NCBI RefSeq assembly: GCF_000371965.1 | Contig: NZ_AQUO01000001.1 | Coordinates: forward strand, 2,054,001-2,118,000 | Source of the DNA: Paracoccus sp. N5 | GTDB taxonomy: Bacteria > Pseudomonadota > Alphaproteobacteria > Rhodobacterales > Rhodobacteraceae | Reading direction: 5' to 3' | DNA: 64,000 nt | Shown here: positions 52,426-60,231 of the stretch, one piece after another | How the letters are laid out: every line of letters starts with the position of its first letter | Position numbering within the stretch: position 1 is the stretch's first letter | Position numbers and translations under genes: made by a program | Notes under the pieces: generated by a model | Told to the model about the DNA's origin: nothing | Databases searched by the model: none | The model's input: only the letters and a program-made list of their open reading frames with translations

Positions 52426-53556
52426 TCAGCCCTTGGGCACCGGGGGCGGCGGCGGGGGCGGGGCGATGGTAAAGAGCTGGGCCAGTTCGGCCACATCCTC
52501 GGCCGGTTTCCAGCCGTCCTGGCCCGGGGTCCAGACCAGGGTTTCGCGCGAAAAGCCGCCCTGCTGCGCCAGCCGGCCCAGATGGGCGCGGCCATAGGGG
52601 CCTTGCGCGGCGCCGTCGACGGCGATGTGCCAGACGGTTTCGGGATGCAGCGGCGGCGGGCTCTGCGGGGCCTGCTGCTGGGGCACGGCGCCCCAGGGAC
52701 CGCGCTGCGCCATGGCGGCGCCCAGCCCCACGCCCAGCCCGGCGCCGATGCCCGCGCCCATCCCTGCACCCGCGCCGCCCGGCTGTTGCGAGGCGTTCAG
52801 CATCGCCTCGGAGGCGGCGTATTGGCCGAAGCGGTTCAGGTCGCCGACGATGCCCATCGAGGTGCGCTTGTCGAGCATCCTTTCCACCTCGTCGGGCAGG
52901 CTGATGTTCTCGACATAGAATTCCGGGATGGTCAGGCCGTATTCGGCGACCGTCGGGCTGATCGCCTTGGCGACCAACTGGCCGAATTGCGCCGTGTTCG
53001 CCGCCATGTCGAGCACCGGGATGCCCGAGCCCGCGATCATGCGCGAGAATTCCTGTACGATGATGTTGCGCAGCTGGAAGGTGATCTCGTCCTTGGTGAA
53101 TTCGCCGTCGGTGCCGACGATCTCGGTCATGAAGCGCCCGGGGTCGGTCACGCGCATGGAATAGGTGCCGAAGGCGCGGATGCGCACCGGGCCGAATTCG
53201 GGATCGCGGGCGATGACCGGGTTCTTGGTGCCCCATTTCAGGTCGTTGAAGCGGGTGGTGTTGACGAAATAGATTTCCGACTTGAAGGGGCTGCGGAAGC
53301 CGTGGTCCCAGTGCTGCAGCCGGGTCAGGATCGGCAGGTTGTTCGTTTCCAGCATGTAGAGGCCGGGCTGGAACACGTCGGCAAGCTGCCCTTCGTGGAT
53401 GAAGACGGCGGCCTGGCCCTCGCGCACGGTCAGCTTGGCGCCGTATTTGATTGCCTTGCCGACGGTCGGGAAGCGATAGACCATGGTGTCGCGGCTGTCG
53501 TCGGTCCATTCGATGATCTCGATGAACTCGCCGCCGAGGATGTTGAAGAGCGACAT
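52426..53556 (-). CDS. SPFH-domain protein with C-terminal GYF_2 domain
   Basis: A 376-residue protein related to the YdjI or virion-core-like SPFH family: EFIEIIEWTDDSRDTMVYRF, VREGQAAVFIHEGQLADVF, FQPGLYMLETNNLPILTRL, VRIRAFGTYSMRVTDPGRF and ITFQLRNIIVQEFSRMIAGS. A Gly/Ala-rich linker (about 260-285) leads to a GYF_2 domain (WHIAVDGAAQGPYGRAHLGR to VAELAQLF) and a proline run. SPFH proteins build membrane-associated oligomers; GYF domains bind proline-rich partners. It lies between the DUF4241-like and zinc-ribbon genes of one operon. Confidence 0.85.
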   Translation of the reverse strand: MSLFNILGGEFIEIIEWTDDSRDTMVYRFPTVGKAIKYGAKLTVREGQAAVFIHEGQLADVFQPGLYMLETNNLPILTRLQHWDHGFRSPFKSEIYFVNTTRFNDLKWGTKNPVIARDPEFGPVRIRAFGTYSMRVTDPGRFMTEIVGTDGEFTKDEITFQLRNIIVQEFSRMIAGSGIPVLDMAANTAQFGQLVAKAISPTVAEYGLTIPEFYVENISLPDEVERMLDKRTSMGIVGDLNRFGQYAASEAMLNASQQPGGAGAGMGAGIGAGLGVGLGAAMAQRGPWGAVPQQQAPQSPPPLHPETVWHIAVDGAAQGPYGRAHLGRLAQQGGFSRETLVWTPGQDGWKPAEDVAELAQLFTIAPPPPPPPVPKG

Positions 53557-53580
53557 GGGAGCCTCGTCCTTGGGATGCTC

Positions 53581-54165
53581 TCAGACGTTAGCGCAGGGCG
53601 GCGGGTCGATCCATTCCCCTTTGCTGTCGCCGAGGAAATCCAGAAAATAGGCTACCGTCTGGCCCTGCACATCGTCGAGACGGAAGAACTCGTAGCCGCC
53701 ATCCCCGTGGCCGCTTCTGGAGGTTGGTACCTGGGTGCCGTCGGGCAGGGTCACGATAGTGGGCAAGCCTCGTAGCGGCAGCTGGCTGGAGAGAGCGTCG
53801 TAAAGGTCGCTGCCGCGGGCTTCCAGCTGTTCGAACAAGCCGTTCAGCGCCCGGTTGCCTGTTGCCGTCACAATCGACGCGAGCCCGGTATCGACGCCGA
53901 TCGCGCCCAGAGATTCGCCGCAGACTGGCGCATTGTCGGCCATGACCAGCGCGATGGCAGCGACATCATGACCGTTTTTGCCTGCCAGCACGGTGTAGAA
54001 ACGCGCGTCCGGCGCCGGCGGGGTCGGCGCGGGCTTGGTGGCAAAGCCGGTCAGCGGGTCCAGCGCCACGATGCCGCTGCCGTCCAGCGGATAGGGGCCG
54101 ATGTCGCGGCCGATGCGGTCGGGGTCGCCCGAGCGGTCGATCAGCCATTGCACCGCGCCCGGCAA
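53581..54165 (-). CDS. DUF4241-like exported protein with apparent frameshift in the signal peptide
   Basis: The intact frame gives about 194 residues with GHGDGGYEFFRLDDVQG near the end, resembling DUF4241. It lacks a proper start: the frame opens at a TTG. In another frame a TTG at 54244, overlapping the previous stop by 4 bases, encodes MTRSAALPALLLTAL. Removing one base of the C-C pair near 54198-54199 joins it to LLGTGPAAADALPGAVQWL, a perfect signal peptide. So one extra base seems to break the gene, by mutation or sequencing error. It belongs to the TelA operon. Confidence 0.65.
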   Translation of the reverse strand: MPGAVQWLIDRSGDPDRIGRDIGPYPLDGSGIVALDPLTGFATKPAPTPPAPDARFYTVLAGKNGHDVAAIALVMADNAPVCGESLGAIGVDTGLASIVTATGNRALNGLFEQLEARGSDLYDALSSQLPLRGLPTIVTLPDGTQVPTSRSGHGDGGYEFFRLDDVQGQTVAYFLDFLGDSKGEWIDPPPCANV

Positions 54166-54240
54166 CGCATCCGCCGCCGCTGGGCCGGTGCCGAGAAGGC
54201 AGGGCGGTCAGCAGCAGGGCCGGCAGGGCGGCGCTTCGCG

Positions 54241-55260
54241 TCAAATCTCGGTCCCCAGCAGCTCGCGGGCGATCTGCAAGACGATGGGGCGGGCCTCGGC
54301 CTCGGACATGCCGGGGCGCAGGCGCGGGTCGTAGAGGATCTTCAGCAACAGCTCGTCATGCCGGGTCAGATAGGCGAATTCCTCGTCGTCGTTGAAGACC
54401 GAGGGCCGCGCACGCGGGCTGTCATTGGCAAGGCCCATGCCCTGCGCCAGTTCCTCATGCATGCAGGAGCGGCGCAGGCGCGGCGGCAGCTCGGCCCGGA
54501 CCAGCGCCACGGCCTGCGAATAGACCGGCGAGCTGCCGCTGGAATAGGCGAAAACCGTGCAATAGTTCTGCGGCACCAGGTCGCGCAGGGCGGCGATGTC
54601 GCCCTCGGGGATGCCGGGCACCAGGCTGGCCAGCCGGGGGCCGATGGCGCGGCGCTCGTCCTCGCTGAGGATCAGCACCTGGAAATTGCCCGCGGCGCCG
54701 GTCAGCCCGACCGGATGGCCGCTGACCCGTTGCAGCCGGGCGGCGAAATCGGCGATCTCGGCGCGGTCGCGGTTGCGCTGCACCGGCGCGACCGAGTCGC
54801 CGAACTCCAGCCGGATCGCCACCGGCTGCTGCCAGCGGCGCAGCGGCGCGGGCGTCGGGCGCGAGATCAGCTTGCCGCCCTGGCGCAGGTATTCGTCATG
54901 CAGGGCGACCTCGACGAAATCCTCGGCCAGCTTCTCGGGCGTCAGGGCGATGTCGCTGCCGTCGTCGGTGCGCAGCCGGCCGCGCGCGATCAGCGCCTGT
55001 TCGATGCCGGCCAGATAGTCGCGCATGTTGCGGCTGGCGGGGGTATTGGCGGCCACATCGGCGCGGGCGGCGGCGGCGCGGGCGGTTTCGGCACGCTCGC
55101 GGCGCAGGGCGGCCTGGTCGGCGCGGGGCGGTTCGGGACGCTCGGGCGGCGGCACCTCGACCGCGGGCGGCGGGGTCTCGGGCTCGGGCGGTTGGTCCGA
55201 GCAGGCGGCCAGCGCCAGCAGCAGCGCGAGCGCCAGGCAGGAGCGGGCCGGCCCGGTCAC
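54241..55260 (-). CDS. DUF2927 lipoprotein
   Basis: A 339-residue protein with a lipoprotein signal (LLALAACSD), a Pro/Glu-rich linker, a helical stretch and a C-terminal DUF2927 domain. Typical stretches are RWQQPVAIRLEFGDSV, ISRPTPAPL, CTVFAYSSGSSPVYSQAVAL, CMHEELAQGMGLANDSPRAR and PSVFNDDEEFAYLTRHDELL. The HEELAQGMGL part looks like a metal-binding or zincin-like helix, but enzymatic activity is not established. It starts at a GTG overlapping the telA stop by 4 bases. Confidence 0.8.
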   Translation of the reverse strand: MTGPARSCLALALLLALAACSDQPPEPETPPPAVEVPPPERPEPPRADQAALRRERAETARAAAARADVAANTPASRNMRDYLAGIEQALIARGRLRTDDGSDIALTPEKLAEDFVEVALHDEYLRQGGKLISRPTPAPLRRWQQPVAIRLEFGDSVAPVQRNRDRAEIADFAARLQRVSGHPVGLTGAAGNFQVLILSEDERRAIGPRLASLVPGIPEGDIAALRDLVPQNYCTVFAYSSGSSPVYSQAVALVRAELPPRLRRSCMHEELAQGMGLANDSPRARPSVFNDDEEFAYLTRHDELLLKILYDPRLRPGMSEAEARPIVLQIARELLGTEI

Positions 55261-56429
55261 GGCGCTTGCGTCGGGCTGGGGGTGCGGGGGCTGGCCGAGG
55301 CGAGGGTCTGGCGCAATTCGCTCTCCATCGTGCGCAGATCCTCTTCGGCGGCGGCGCGGCGAGCGCGGCCCTCGTCGGCGATGCGCAGGCTGTCCTCGAT
55401 GGTCGAGATCAGCTCGGCATTGGCGGTGCGCACCGCCTCGATGTCGAAGACGCCGCGCTCCAGCTGGGTGCGGATCTGAGCATTGGCCTGGCGCAGGTTC
55501 TTCGCGTTGGCGGTCAGCAGGTCGTTGGTCAGGTCGTTTGCCTCCTTGACCGCGCGGGCGGCCTCGGCGCCGCGCTGGATGGTGACGGCCTGCGCCAGCT
55601 GCGTTTCCCACAGCGGCACCGTGTTCACCAGCGTGGAATTGATCTTTGTCACCAGGGACTTGTCGTTTTCCTGCACCAGCCGGATCGAGGGCAGCGACTG
55701 CATCGTCACCTGCCGCGTCAGCTTCAGGTCATGCACCCGGCGTTCAAGGTCGTCGCGGGCCGCGCGCAGGTCGCGCAGCTCTTGCGCGGCCATGACCTTG
55801 TCGGGCTCGGGCGCGGCCTCGACGGCGGCCTGTTTGGCGGGAATGTCCTCGCGGTCGATCTGCGCCAGCTTGTGCTCGCCCGCAGCGATATAGAGCGCGA
55901 GCTCGTCATAGAAGTTCAGCGTGCGGTCATAGAGCAGGTCCAGCGACTTGATGTCCTTCAGCAGCCGGTGCTGATGCTGGTCCAGCTCGACGGTGATGCG
56001 GTCGATCTGCGATTGCACCTGTTCGTAATTGGCGACGAATTTCGCGAAGGGCGCAGCGCGGCCCATCAGCTTTTCCCACCAGCTGCGCTGGCGGCGCACG
56101 TCGAGTTCGGTGACGGAAAAGCCGCGGATGGTGGTCACGATCTCGCGCAGCGACTCGCCGGCCGGGCCCACGTCCTTGTTCTTGACGTCGGCCAGCATGG
56201 CCTGGCTGATTTCCTGCAGCTCGTTCTGGGCGCGGGCGCCGAAATGCACGATCGAGCCCGAGTCCCGGATGTCGATCTCGTCCATGCGCTGGCGGATCTG
56301 CGCGGCCACGGCCGGGTCGGCCTGTTCCAGCGGCGGCACGGCGGCCGGGGGCTCGGGCAGGATCACCGAGGTCACGGTCTGGATCTCGTCCAGGGCGGCT
56401 TGGGCATTGGCCTGCGTCTGCGAGGTCAT
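55257..56429 (-). CDS. TelA family (toxic anion resistance) protein
   Basis: A 390-residue, largely helical protein of the TelA/KlaA family. It has IDIRDSGSIVHFGARAQNEL, ISQAMLADVKNKDVGPAG, RGFSVTELDVRRQRSWWEKL, NYEQVQSQIDRI and LPSIRLVQENDKSLVTKINS. Family members are tied to tellurite, telluride or cell-envelope stress resistance by unknown means. It is the first gene of a six-gene minus-strand operon with SPFH and zinc-ribbon proteins. The gap to fabF upstream (163 bases) should contain the promoter. Confidence 0.88.
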   Translation of the reverse strand: MTSQTQANAQAALDEIQTVTSVILPEPPAAVPPLEQADPAVAAQIRQRMDEIDIRDSGSIVHFGARAQNELQEISQAMLADVKNKDVGPAGESLREIVTTIRGFSVTELDVRRQRSWWEKLMGRAAPFAKFVANYEQVQSQIDRITVELDQHQHRLLKDIKSLDLLYDRTLNFYDELALYIAAGEHKLAQIDREDIPAKQAAVEAAPEPDKVMAAQELRDLRAARDDLERRVHDLKLTRQVTMQSLPSIRLVQENDKSLVTKINSTLVNTVPLWETQLAQAVTIQRGAEAARAVKEANDLTNDLLTANAKNLRQANAQIRTQLERGVFDIEAVRTANAELISTIEDSLRIADEGRARRAAAEEDLRTMESELRQTLASASPRTPSPTQAP

Positions 56430-56592
56430 CCGGCTTCGTCCTTTTCTGTGCGGGCGTGCTGCGGGTGCAGAATAGGCGGATTTGCGGCAAGTTCAACGAC
56501 AGAGCGCCGCCCAGGCCGCCGGCTTGGCGTTGCGTGGCCGGCGGGCCGCGTGTAGAACCTGCGCGATTGAGCCTTGGGAAGGAGCCCCTTGC

Positions 56593-57855
56593 ATGCGCAG
56601 AGTTGTCGTCACCGGACTGGGGATGGTCACGCCGCTGGCCTGCGGAGTCGAAGAGACCTGGACCCGGCTGCTGGCCGGAGAATCCGGCGCCGGACCGATC
56701 ACCCGCTTCGACACCTCGGGCGTGCAGACGAAATACGCCTGCGAGATTCCCTTCGGCGACGGCACGGGCGGCACCTTCAACCCCGACGAGTGGATGGAGC
56801 CCAAGGACCGGCGCAAGGTCGACGATTTCATCCTGTACGGCATGGCCGCCGCGACGCAGGCGGTGCGCGATTCCGGCTGGGAGCCGATGAGCGAGGCCGA
56901 TTGCGAGCGCACCGGCGTGCTGATCGGCTCGGGCATCGGCGGGCTGTCGTCGATTGCCGATACCGCCGTGCTGATCAAGGAACGCGGTGCGAAACGGGTC
57001 TCGCCCTTCTTCATTCCGGGCGCGCTGATCAACTTGGTCTCGGGCCAGGTCTCGATCCGCTTCGGCTTCAAGGGGCCGAACCATGCGGTGGTCACCGCCT
57101 GCTCGACCGGCGCCCATGCCATCGGCGACGCGGCGCGGCTGATCATGCTGGGCGATGCCGACGTGATGGTCGCGGGCGGCACCGAAAGCCCGATCTGCGA
57201 GATCGGCATCGCCGGCTTCAACGCCTGCAAGGCGCTGTCGACCAAGCGCGAGGACGACCCCAAGGCCGCCAGCCGCCCCTGGGACGAGGACCGCGACGGC
57301 TTCGTCATGGGCGAGGGCGCCGGCGTCGTCGTGCTGGAGGAATACGAGCACGCCAAGGCCCGCGGCGCCAAGATCTATGCCGAGATCCTGGGCTATGGCA
57401 TGTCGGGCGACGCCTATCACATCACCGCCCCCAGCGAGGATGGCGACGGCGGTTTCCGCAGCATGACCAATGCCTTGGCGCGCGCGAACCTGTCGCCGGC
57501 CGATATCGACTACATCAATGCGCATGGCACCTCGACCATGGCCGACGTGATCGAGCTGGGCGCGGTCGAGCGGCTCTTGGGCGAGGCGGCGGGCAATGTG
57601 GTGATGTCCTCGACCAAGTCGAGCATCGGGCACCTCCTGGGCGCGGCCGGCGCGGTCGAGGCGATCTTCTGCATCCTGGCGCTGCGTGACCAGATCTGCC
57701 CGCCGACGATCAACCTGGACAATCCGGCGCGCGAGACTCCGGTCGATCTGGCCGCCAATGCCGCCGTGCGCCGCAAGGTGGATTACGTGCTGTCGAACAG
57801 CTTCGGCTTCGGCGGCACCAACGCCAGCCTGGTGATGGGGCGGGTCCGGGAATGA
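56593..57855 (+). CDS. fabF: 3-oxoacyl-[acyl-carrier-protein] synthase II (FabF)
   Basis: A 420-residue condensing enzyme of fatty acid elongation. It begins MRRVVVTGLGMVTPLACGVE. The catalytic triad is the Cys in VVTACSTGAHAIGD, the His in YINAHGTSTMADV and the His in KSSIGHLLGAAGAVEA, as in KAS II. The ATG at 56593 follows AAGGAG. It overlaps mltG by 4 bases, as in many alphaproteobacteria where an acp-fabF-mltG order is common; acpP is not in this stretch. Confidence 0.96.
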   Translation: MRRVVVTGLGMVTPLACGVEETWTRLLAGESGAGPITRFDTSGVQTKYACEIPFGDGTGGTFNPDEWMEPKDRRKVDDFILYGMAAATQAVRDSGWEPMSEADCERTGVLIGSGIGGLSSIADTAVLIKERGAKRVSPFFIPGALINLVSGQVSIRFGFKGPNHAVVTACSTGAHAIGDAARLIMLGDADVMVAGGTESPICEIGIAGFNACKALSTKREDDPKAASRPWDEDRDGFVMGEGAGVVVLEEYEHAKARGAKIYAEILGYGMSGDAYHITAPSEDGDGGFRSMTNALARANLSPADIDYINAHGTSTMADVIELGAVERLLGEAAGNVVMSSTKSSIGHLLGAAGAVEAIFCILALRDQICPPTINLDNPARETPVDLAANAAVRRKVDYVLSNSFGFGGTNASLVMGRVRE

Positions 57856-59030
57856 TCTGGCGCCATATCGCGTCGAATTTCCTGACGCTGCTGATCGTGA
57901 TCCTGATCGCGGTCGCGGCGGCGATCGCTTGGGCCAAGCATCAATACGTGGCCCCGGGCCCCAGCGCCACCGCCGCCTGCGTGCGGGTGGCGCCGGGCGC
58001 CAGCCTGAGCGCGGTCAGCGAGCAGCTGGCCGATCAGGGCGTGGTCTCGAACGCCTATATCTTTCGGGCGGGCGCGGATTACGCCGGGAAATCGCGCGAT
58101 CTGAAGTTCGGCAGCTATCTGGTGCCGCCGAAAAGCAGCATGGAGCAGGTGGTGGCGGTCATCACCGCCGGCGGGCCTTCGACCTGCGGCACCGAGGTGG
58201 TCTATCGCATCGGCGTGCGCGAGAATTCGGTCATCCTGCGCGACATCGACAGCGAGACCGGGCTGATGGCCGAGCAGGCGAAATACAACCCGGCGACCGA
58301 GCCCGCGCCGCAGGTGCTGGCCGATGCCGAGGCCCGCGCGGATTCGCGGCTGCGCATCAGCGTCGCCGAGGGCGTGACCAGCTGGCAGGTGGTCGAAGGG
58401 CTGAAGCAGGCCGGCTTCATGGATGGCACGGTGGCGAAGCTGCCGGCCGAGGGCAGCCTCGCCCCCGATACCTATGACGTGCAGAAGGGCGCCGACCGCG
58501 CCGCGCTGATCGCCGAGATGGAGAAGCGCCAAGCGGCGAGCCTGGCCGCGGCCTGGGAGAAGCGGGCCGAGGGGCTGCCCTATCAGACGCCCGAGGAGGC
58601 GCTGATCATGGCCTCGATCGTCGAGAAGGAGACGGCGGTGCCGGATGAGCGCCGCGTGGTGGCCAGCGTCTTCGTCAACCGGATGCGGCAGGGCATGCGG
58701 CTGGAGACCGACCCCACGGTGATCTATGGCATCACCAAGGGCGAGGGCGTGCTGGACCGCGGCATCCGCGGGTCCGAGCTGCGCCGGCGCACGCCCTACA
58801 ACACCTATCAGATCGAGGGCCTGCCGCCGACGCCCATCGCCAACCCCGGCAAGGCCTCGATCGAGGCGGCACTGAATCCCGAGGCGACGGATTACCTGTT
58901 CTTCGTGGCCGATGGCTCGGGCGGGCACGCCTTTGCCCGCACGCTGGAGGAGCACAACCAGAACGTGAAGCGCTGGCGCGAGATCGAGCGGCAGCGCGGC
59001 CAGGCGATGTCTCCGGTCCAGGGCGACTGA
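57852..59030 (+). CDS. mltG: MltG, endolytic peptidoglycan transglycosylase
   Basis: A 392-residue membrane-anchored YceG-like protein. An N-terminal membrane helix (about 9-28) is followed by a LysM-like part and the catalytic domain: LAPDTYDV, the catalytic Glu in MASIVEKETAVPDER, VASVFVNRMRQGMRLETDPT, SPYNTY-like PYNTYQIEGLPPTPIANPG and DYLFFVADGSGGHAF. It cuts nascent glycan strands during cell-wall synthesis. Its ATG overlaps the fabF stop by 4 bases. Confidence 0.95.
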   Translation: MIWRHIASNFLTLLIVILIAVAAAIAWAKHQYVAPGPSATAACVRVAPGASLSAVSEQLADQGVVSNAYIFRAGADYAGKSRDLKFGSYLVPPKSSMEQVVAVITAGGPSTCGTEVVYRIGVRENSVILRDIDSETGLMAEQAKYNPATEPAPQVLADAEARADSRLRISVAEGVTSWQVVEGLKQAGFMDGTVAKLPAEGSLAPDTYDVQKGADRAALIAEMEKRQAASLAAAWEKRAEGLPYQTPEEALIMASIVEKETAVPDERRVVASVFVNRMRQGMRLETDPTVIYGITKGEGVLDRGIRGSELRRRTPYNTYQIEGLPPTPIANPGKASIEAALNPEATDYLFFVADGSGGHAFARTLEEHNQNVKRWREIERQRGQAMSPVQGD

Positions 59031-59099
59031 CCCCGGCCTTTGACAAGCGCGCGGCCGCGGGGCACCATCTGCGTCATTCCCTGTGACGGAGATGGTGCG

Positions 59100-59567
59100 A
59101 TGAAACTGTCCGATCTTTTGTCCGGCCTGGCCGAGAATGCCCGCGGCTTCGAGACGCGGGTCAAGAAATGGCAGGAGGAGATGGAGGCCAAGGGCGACGG
59201 CCTGATGGCCAGTGCCCGGCGCTGGCAGGAGAATGCCAAGACCCGGCAGGAGAATGCCAAGACCCGGCAGGAGGATCTGAACAAGCAGATCCAGGGCTAT
59301 CTGGACGATGCGAGCGAGAATGTCCGCTCGCAATGGGGCCAGATGCAGGAAGGCTGGGACGAGCAGGTCGCCAAGACCCGCGCCAAGGCCGAGGAGCTGC
59401 GCGCCAAGGCCGAATCCATGCAGGCCGAGGATTATGCCGACTGGTCCGAAGCCTATGCCGCGACCATGGTAAGCTATGCCCAGCAGATGCAGGACGAGGC
59501 CAGCACCGCCGTCGCCGCCGCCGCCGAGGCGCGCGCCAAGGCCGAGGCGCTGAAGAAATCCGGCTGA
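59100..59567 (+). CDS. coiled-coil protein of unknown function
   Basis: A 155-residue, highly charged helical protein: FETRVKKWQEEMEAKGDGLM, long heptad-like stretches and an Ala/Lys-rich end. It contains a perfect 21-base tandem duplication coding for QENAKTR twice, followed by a partial third copy (QEDLNK). The start at MKLSDLL follows GGAG. It resembles phasin-like or apolipoprotein-like helical proteins only in general character; I do not recognise a family. It lies between mltG and the GTA promoter region. Confidence 0.68.
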   Translation: MKLSDLLSGLAENARGFETRVKKWQEEMEAKGDGLMASARRWQENAKTRQENAKTRQEDLNKQIQGYLDDASENVRSQWGQMQEGWDEQVAKTRAKAEELRAKAESMQAEDYADWSEAYAATMVSYAQQMQDEASTAVAAAAEARAKAEALKKSG

Positions 59568-59677
59568 TGCGGGGGCGATTCCCGAGCGATTCCGCCCGGT
59601 TTTCGGCCGCTGTTGCGCGGGTCGTGCGCTGGTGTTGCGCGGGTTAGTTCATTGTTTTTCAACGGGGATTAACGGGT

Positions 59678-59689
59678 GGTTGATCAACC
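59678..59689. promoter_or_regulatory. 12-bp palindrome upstream of the GTA promoter
   Basis: GGTTGATCAACC is a perfect palindrome ending 12 bases before the -35 box. It overlaps TTAA-N7-TTGA (59669-59683), one base away from a CtrA box (TTAA-N7-TTAA). It is a candidate activator site for the capsid cluster. Confidence 0.5.
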
Positions 59690-59701
59690 CCTGGTTTTGC
59701 G

Positions 59702-59730
59702 TTGACTCACCGAACGCCCTAAAGTAGAAC
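59702..59730 (+). promoter_or_regulatory. sigma-70-type promoter ahead of the GTA cluster
   Basis: TTGACT at 59702-59707 and TAGAAC at 59725-59730 are 17 bases apart, a near-ideal housekeeping promoter in GC-rich surroundings. Transcription should start near 59737, giving a leader of about 100 bases before the first GTA gene. Confidence 0.6.
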
Positions 59731-59754
59731 TTATCCATGCTGGGAGAAATGGGC

Positions 59755-59790
59755 AAGCGGCCGGGTCGGGCGACCTGAGGCCGCTTTTTT
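59755..59790 (+). terminator. intrinsic terminator in the GTA leader
   Basis: The stem AAGCGGCC (59755-59762) and GGCCGCTT (59779-59786), with an inner hairpin GGTCG/CGACC, is followed by a T-run (59785-59790). It stands about 25 bases after the -10 box and 50 bases before the first GTA gene, so a transcript from that promoter would end after roughly 55 bases unless anti-terminated. Confidence 0.75.
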
Positions 59791-59838
59791 CATGTCTCGC
59801 TCGTGCGGACAGGCACACGAGGGCAGGGCGACACACGA

Positions 59839-60231
59839 ATGACGATGAATTTCGATCCGGGGCCGGAGGCTCCGGAAGGGCCTTTCGTGCCCGGCGCCGG
59901 CATGGCGCCTGACATGAGCCCGGGCGCCGGCGGGGCGCCCGACATGAGCGTGGTCGAGATCGCGGACGGGCTGTTTTGGTCCTATGCGGCGGATCTGGAC
60001 CGGCTTCGCCGCAAGATCACGGCGGGCGAGACCGGTGATTTGAAGGAATCCGGCAAGCTGGTGCGCGCCCTGCGGGACGCGACCCAGATGGTGCTGGAGG
60101 AAAGGAACAAGGTTGACAAGCTTCGCAAGGATGCTGCCGGACAGGTCGGTGCAGGCGCACTCGACCTTGTCGCGGCACGAGATGAAATCGGGCGCCGCCT
60201 GGCTTGCCTCCGCCGAGCCGGAGGAAGTTGA
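59839..60231 (+). CDS. GTA g1-like small terminase subunit
   Basis: A 130-residue protein. After a Pro/Gly-rich N-terminus it shows VVEIADGLFWSYAADLDRLR, LVRALRDATQMVLEERNKVD and ALDLVAARDEIGRRLACLRR, matching the first gene of Rhodobacter-type GTA clusters, which acts as the small terminase in DNA packaging. The start at 59839 (MTMNFD) is weakly supported, with a second ATG two codons on. It overlaps the large terminase gene by 50 bases. Confidence 0.82.
   Translation: MTMNFDPGPEAPEGPFVPGAGMAPDMSPGAGGAPDMSVVEIADGLFWSYAADLDRLRRKITAGETGDLKESGKLVRALRDATQMVLEERNKVDKLRKDAAGQVGAGALDLVAARDEIGRRLACLRRAGGS

Noticed and set aside
54241..55611. A 456-codon version of the DUF2927 gene with a long N-terminal extension
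   Set aside because: The extension lies within telA and is out-of-frame telA sequence. The GTG at 55260 starts a clean lipoprotein signal and overlaps the telA stop.
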